DNA of 64,000 nt from an uncultured Sphingomonadaceae bacterium (GTDB lineage: Bacteria > Pseudomonadota > Alphaproteobacteria > Sphingomonadales > Sphingomonadaceae): positions 735,501-799,500 of the forward strand of contig CANMEE010000001.1 in NCBI GenBank assembly GCA_947496865.1, written 5' to 3'. Both the position numbers and the translations under genes were made by a program. Positions 59,978 to 64,000 of the stretch are shown here, piece after piece; position 1 is the stretch's first letter, and the number at the start of each line of letters is the position of its first letter. Below the pieces are notes generated by a model. It ran no database searches. It saw nothing but the letters and a program-made list of their open reading frames with translations, and was not told the origin of the DNA.

Positions 59978-62128
59978 CTAGTTGCTTAGGGAGGCTTCGC
60001 TGCGGAACAAACGCGTCACCTTGTCGAGCAAGCCGCCCGCTACCGACCGGCCTGTCGCCGCAATCTCAACGCTGCCGGGGACGAGCTGCAAACTGGCGCC
60101 GTCCTGATATGTTTTTTTCGAAGCAATCAGACGGACCCGGTAAAGCGCGGTGCGGGGACGCAATATATTCTCCTCTTTGTCCGAAGCGATAGGGCCGCCA
60201 TTCACTGACGCCAATATGGGTTGATCGATTCTTTCCACCGCATTAGTGGATTTCTCGATCAGCTTGGCCGCCCGGGAAGCCTGTACTGGATCATCGGGCA
60301 CAAAGCGGCCGCGCGCATCTTTGGTGATCCGCCAGATATCATCTTCACTGACATAGGCCTGAATATCATAGTCATCCGATGTCACGACATAGGCAATGGT
60401 CTCCGCCCCGCCGAGCCAGCGACCGCTGTGAATATCGGGTGACAGATCGGTCACAATACCAGCCATTGGCGCGCGCAGGATCAGGCGCTCGCTGCGCAAT
60501 TCCAGCCCCGCAAGCTGATCCTCTTCCTGTTTCAATTCGCGCTCGACCACCATGCGATTGGACAGGTCGATATCATCCGCTGCGCCGCGACCAAATTGCA
60601 GTTGCAGATTAGCAATCCTGACCTTGGCTGCTGCGATGGACCGTTCGAGTTCAGGAGCCGAGAGTTGAACCAGCGGCGTTCCGGCCACAACCCGCTGGCC
60701 ATTTTCAACGAATATCTTTTCAACCTTGCCCGGATCACCGGCAACAATCGGAGAAGCACCAATGGGAGTCAAAACCGCCGGGGCGCTGATATTGCGGTCG
60801 AGTGGCAAGAGACACAGCAGCAAAGCAATGCCGCTACCGATCAATAATAGCCGCGTCCGGGATGTTGCCAATATCCGGTCCTTCATGCTCGCCCAAACCT
60901 TGAATTCAGCCATGACGGGGCGAGCAATAAATACGGCAATTTCGACAATGAACAGGATCACGCCGAGCAGTTTGAAGAAGAGCGTATAGACCAGCAAAGC
61001 GATACCGATGAACAGGAACAGTCGATAGATCCAAGTCAGCCAAGCATAGACGATCATGCCGCGACGCAATCTGTCGGGCACCTGTTCCGGCGCCTCGTCT
61101 CCCAAGGCAAACAACATCTCGCGCAGACGCCATCGGCCAAGCGCGAAGGCGCGCGGTTGCAGGTTGGGAACGCCCAGCCAGTCGGACAATACATAATAGC
61201 CGTCAAAGCGCATGAACGGATTGAGGTTGATCGCAAGGCTCATCACCCAACTGGTCGTCGCCAGGATGAAGGCAACGCTCCGCACCATGCCATCGGGCAG
61301 CAACACCCAGGCCATGGTCGCAACACCGGCAATCATCAGCTCGACCGTGACGCCCGCACAATCGATCATCAATCGTTGTTTGCGCGAGGTTAGCCGCCAC
61401 GCGCCGGATGTGTCGGTATAAAGGACGGGCATCATCACGAGAAAACTAACCCCCATACTGGGTATGCGGCAACCAAAGCGCGTGGCGGTATAGGCATGCC
61501 CCAATTCGTGGAGGATCTTGATCACAAACAGACCAATTCCATAAGCAATCAGACCCTGCCAGCTGAAAAAATAGAGAAAGGATGCCAGGAAACTGTCCCA
61601 TTGGCGCGACACAAGAAACAACCCGGCTAGCGCCAGCAAAGCAAAGAAGGTCAAGGCCGGATAGGACCAAAGCGGCGCGACTCTATCGATGGTTCGTTCC
61701 AGAAATGCCGCTGGTTTGACGATCGGGATGCGGATGAAGAGATAATTATCCAACATCCATTTCCACCACATTTTTTTGGCGGTTTTTCTCTGTTCCGTAA
61801 AGCTTGCGACCGTGTCCCCCATAGGCGTTACGGTAAGGCTGTTGGACAGCGAAAAATCAACGACGCGGCCAAAGGCACTGTTGATTTCTTCTTCGTCCAG
61901 TCCTTCCTCGACAAGATCGTCATTGACCTTCGCAAGATCGCCCGATGCCCAGCGCGAGAGGATACGATATTCGATTCTACCCAATTGAAAAAACAAATGC
62001 CGTACCGGGTCAAACAGCGTCCAGCTGGGCGCGCCAGTAACCAGAGCAGCGCCCGGTTCTATGCGCAACTCTTGACGCAACGGGGGCAATAAGGGCCGTT
62101 CCGGCTCCGCTGATGCAGCGACAGTCAT
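59978..62128 (-). CDS. M50 peptidase-HlyD fusion membrane protein
   Basis: 716 residues. An N-terminal 120-residue domain is PqqD-like in outline (HLFFQLGRIEYRILSRWASGDLAKV). Then comes a polytopic M50/site-2-protease-like region with the zinc motif HELGHA near residue 207 and the second motif NLNPFMRFDGYYVLSDW near residue 300, and finally a HlyD-type adaptor from about residue 445 (AVLTPIGASPIVAGDPGKVEKIFVENGQRVVAGTPLVQL). Annotated relatives are called putative peptide zinc metalloproteases. The order suggests export linked to proteolysis or chaperoning of a peptide or protein. It overlaps the GAF-HlyD gene by four bases (ATGA). Confidence 0.8.
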   Translation of the reverse strand: MTVAASAEPERPLLPPLRQELRIEPGAALVTGAPSWTLFDPVRHLFFQLGRIEYRILSRWASGDLAKVNDDLVEEGLDEEEINSAFGRVVDFSLSNSLTVTPMGDTVASFTEQRKTAKKMWWKWMLDNYLFIRIPIVKPAAFLERTIDRVAPLWSYPALTFFALLALAGLFLVSRQWDSFLASFLYFFSWQGLIAYGIGLFVIKILHELGHAYTATRFGCRIPSMGVSFLVMMPVLYTDTSGAWRLTSRKQRLMIDCAGVTVELMIAGVATMAWVLLPDGMVRSVAFILATTSWVMSLAINLNPFMRFDGYYVLSDWLGVPNLQPRAFALGRWRLREMLFALGDEAPEQVPDRLRRGMIVYAWLTWIYRLFLFIGIALLVYTLFFKLLGVILFIVEIAVFIARPVMAEFKVWASMKDRILATSRTRLLLIGSGIALLLCLLPLDRNISAPAVLTPIGASPIVAGDPGKVEKIFVENGQRVVAGTPLVQLSAPELERSIAAAKVRIANLQLQFGRGAADDIDLSNRMVVERELKQEEDQLAGLELRSERLILRAPMAGIVTDLSPDIHSGRWLGGAETIAYVVTSDDYDIQAYVSEDDIWRITKDARGRFVPDDPVQASRAAKLIEKSTNAVERIDQPILASVNGGPIASDKEENILRPRTALYRVRLIASKKTYQDGASLQLVPGSVEIAATGRSVAGGLLDKVTRLFRSEASLSN

Positions 62129-63519
62129 AGACCGATTGTTTGTCTAAAGCTCGCTATCGGGCGTTTGAGTAATGAATAGATGAGCGGCACCCACTCGCCA
62201 TAAAGCTTTGCCGTGCCGCGAGAGCCGATGCGCGGATTCCCCGAGGTCGGCTTGGCAGTCACGGCAAAGGCCAATATGCCTTCGGCGGTCTGCCGCGCCT
62301 GATAGCTGGCGTGCTCGACCTTGCCTTCCACTGCCCAAAGCGGTTGCGCGTCCAGCCAAACTTTTACCCGCGATCCGCTCTCCAGCGCCATTTGCTCCGC
62401 TGCGGGCAAGTCTATGCGCAGGGCAATCTGACCCGGATCGGCGACCTGCAATATCGGGTCTCCGACATTGACGGCGCGCCCTTCCCAGTCACGGCGATCG
62501 CTGTAAATAGCCATGCCCGCCCGCGGTGCTTTTATCTGCGACAAGCCCATCACATCATTGGCAAAATTATAGTCGGCTTGCGCCAGTTCATATTCCGCAC
62601 GAAGCGTTGCGGTCTCACGGGTCTCATCGTCTTTACCAAATGCCGTGCTGGTAGAACGGTCGACCCGTGCCTTGGCGACAGCGAGTTTTTCCTGCGCCAA
62701 TTTCAGTTCGTTGGACAGCTTCACATCGTCAAAGGATATCAGAAGCGCCCCTTCCTCTACCGCTGCATTGGGCGCAACATGGATGCGCGCAATGACACCT
62801 GAAAAAGGCGCTGCAACCATGAACGGACGGGCCGCTACGACTTCTACTGGGGCGAGCGCAGTCATGCGGACCGGGAAGAGCGCAATCACCAGCAGCGCCA
62901 CAGCCACACCTATTTTTTCTTTGCGGCCAAAACGGCCCAACCGCTTCACCGGCTTGTCCCCGGTCAGCGCGCGCCAGCTGTGCGATGCAGTCTCGGACAG
63001 CCGCGTCAGGCGAAAGCCTTCCCCTTCCCGAAATGGCGTTTCCCGCATAACCAACAGGCCACCAAAAACCTTTTCCTCACTATCAAGCAAGGGCTGCCAG
63101 CGACACTCGCCATAGGGATATTCTGCGAGCGCCGGATCATCGCTCATGGCATCGAGCGTAAAATCATGAGGCCGATCCAGTCCGTCATTTTTCGCCAGTT
63201 TCGCGACCAGTTTTTCGATCGCCTGAATAAGCGGCGCGTTGCGGTCTACCGAAGATATGCTGGAGGCGCAGACGATATGGAAATCATCGCCAATACGGGG
63301 CTGGCGCGCGATAAACATTTGTTCGTAGGGCAGGATGCGGCGCATTTCATTTGCAATATGATAATGCAGTTCGGCAACGCCGGGTTGACGGCGCAGCTCT
63401 GCTTCAAATTGCAACAAGCTGGCCAGCATATTGGCATCGCCGGATATCGGCGCTGCGCCCGCCGCGACCGGTAATATCGCAATTGGTGCGGGTTCGGGAT
63501 CAGGAGGGCTGGCGGCCAT
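62125..63519 (-). CDS. GAF-like domain-HlyD fusion protein
   Basis: 464 residues. A GAF-like sensory region covers about residues 30-180 (LASLLQFEAELRRQPGVAELHYHIANEMRRILPYEQMFIARQP, then FGGLLVMRETPFREGE). A single membrane helix (IGVAVALLVIALFPV) is near residue 202. The C-terminal HlyD barrel-sandwich/coiled-coil region begins VVAARPFMVAAPFSGVIARIHV, with coiled coil from ELKLAQEKLAVAKARVDRS to TLRAEYELAQADYN. It probably links a cytoplasmic signal to a periplasmic adaptor. The start ATG overlaps the upstream MFP gene by 20 bases. Confidence 0.75.
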   Translation of the reverse strand: MAASPPDPEPAPIAILPVAAGAAPISGDANMLASLLQFEAELRRQPGVAELHYHIANEMRRILPYEQMFIARQPRIGDDFHIVCASSISSVDRNAPLIQAIEKLVAKLAKNDGLDRPHDFTLDAMSDDPALAEYPYGECRWQPLLDSEEKVFGGLLVMRETPFREGEGFRLTRLSETASHSWRALTGDKPVKRLGRFGRKEKIGVAVALLVIALFPVRMTALAPVEVVAARPFMVAAPFSGVIARIHVAPNAAVEEGALLISFDDVKLSNELKLAQEKLAVAKARVDRSTSTAFGKDDETRETATLRAEYELAQADYNFANDVMGLSQIKAPRAGMAIYSDRRDWEGRAVNVGDPILQVADPGQIALRIDLPAAEQMALESGSRVKVWLDAQPLWAVEGKVEHASYQARQTAEGILAFAVTAKPTSGNPRIGSRGTAKLYGEWVPLIYSLLKRPIASFRQTIGL

Positions 63520-64000
63520 CGGCTTTTGCTGCTCCAGATTTTACCACCGGTTTTTCGGGCGCTTTTTCCGCCACATTCTCCGTTGGTTTCGCAAACACAC
63601 CGGTCCCGCTCATGCCCGGCAAGACCAGGCTTTCGGTTTTATCCACATTGCCGGTAACCCGGATGGTTTTACTGACCGGATCGACCGACGCGCCCAGCCG
63701 GGTGATCTGACCGCTTACATCCGCGCCGGTTTCGTCAATTTTAAAGGTAAAGTCCACGCCGGGACGCAACCATGTTAGCCAGTTGCTTGGGACAATGAGT
63801 TCGACTTCCAGATCACCGCCGCTCTGAATGGTTAGCAGCGGCTGGCCGCTCGCGGCAATCTCGCCGCGGCCCGCAATTTCTTCAACCACGGTGCCGGAAT
63901 AAGGGGCATAGACAGCACAATCTGACAGGTTGGCCTTGATTGCACTGGCCTCGGCATTGGCCTTGCCGAGATTGGCTTTTGCAACTGCCACTTCATTCTT
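63500..64000 (-). CDS. HlyD/RND-type membrane fusion protein, 5'-truncated by window edge
   Basis: The visible frame runs from the window edge to TGA at 63500-63502; the N-terminus lies beyond base 64000, and the frame is open through the edge. It has coiled-coil residues (VAKANLGKANAEASAIKANLSD), then the barrel-sandwich YAPYSGTVVEEIAGRGEIAASGQPLLTI and the beta-barrel DLEVELIVPSNWLTWLRPG, TGNVDKTESLVLPGMSG. This is the standard C-terminal layout of periplasmic adaptors. It is the first visible gene of the export-like operon; an outer-membrane partner, if present, is outside the window. Confidence 0.85.
   Translation of the reverse strand, partial: KNEVAVAKANLGKANAEASAIKANLSDCAVYAPYSGTVVEEIAGRGEIAASGQPLLTIQSGGDLEVELIVPSNWLTWLRPGVDFTFKIDETGADVSGQITRLGASVDPVSKTIRVTGNVDKTESLVLPGMSGTGVFAKPTENVAEKAPEKPVVKSGAAKADGRQPS

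Overview
The window is about 64 kb of chromosome from an alphaproteobacterium, most likely a Sphingomonadales member of the Sphingorhabdus/Parasphingorhabdus/Sphingopyxis kind. The reasons are moderate GC, a class I lysyl-tRNA synthetase, an ftsE-ftsX-ydcF-plsC operon and a very high density of acyl-CoA catabolic genes. The genus is inference. I saw no prophage, transposase, CRISPR array or rRNA. The only RNA gene is a tRNA-Leu(GAG).

Layout. 1-20.3 kb is mostly housekeeping: the 3' part of argE, a fatty acid desaturase, a cupin and a GST facing a TetR-YeeE pair across two obvious operators, a single-domain asparaginase, lysyl-tRNA synthetase, a NnrU-like membrane protein, a large DinG/XPD-type helicase carrying an in-frame GC-rich palindromic repeat, a SixA-like phosphatase, the tRNA, a zinc-ribbon protein, ftsE-ftsX-ydcF-plsC, alaC, phoD and a DUF3667 membrane protein. 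20.4-28.6 kb starts the degradative region: TetR, crotonase, SDR and thiolase (probably one operon), aldehyde dehydrogenase, cytochrome P450 and acyl-CoA ligase. 28.7-31.4 kb holds pgl, purU and an isolated gspH-gspI pair. 31.5-38.2 kb continues catabolism: crotonase, an SdsA-like alkylsulfatase, a paired acyl-CoA dehydrogenase, an NMO-type flavoprotein and an SDR. 38.3-40.4 kb has a stop-interrupted RcnB-like gene, a CPBP protease and a DUF899 protein. 40.5-49.1 kb is a six-gene minus-strand operon (two acyl-CoA dehydrogenases, crotonase, RidA, alpha/beta hydrolase, nitrilase) divergent from a molybdopterin oxidoreductase and an SDR. 49.1-50.1 kb looks like a decayed scar. 50.1-56.8 kb is a seven-gene surface-glycan or glycolipid module. 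56.8-59.9 kb returns to acyl-CoA metabolism (MaoC hydratase, MFE-2-like dehydrogenase, WS/DGAT). 59.98 kb to the right edge is an export-like operon: an M50 protease fused to HlyD, a GAF-like domain fused to HlyD, and a further HlyD/MFP that is cut by the window end.

How it works together. The catabolic genes can supply oxidation (P450, aldehyde dehydrogenase), CoA activation, several rounds of alpha,beta-dehydrogenation by paired acyl-CoA dehydrogenases, hydration, 3-hydroxy oxidation and thiolysis. This fits a branched, cyclic or isoprenoid/steroid-like carboxylic acid better than plain fatty acids. The substrate is not proven, and the signature ring-cleavage genes of steroid degradation are not in the window. 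An 18-bp palindrome (consensus TTTAATYGNNCRATTAAA) occurs upstream of the thiolase operon, between the acyl-CoA dehydrogenase operon and the Mo-oxidoreductase, and in weaker form upstream of the NMO gene. I propose it as the operator of one regulon, with the TetR gene at 20.4-21.0 kb as best candidate regulator.
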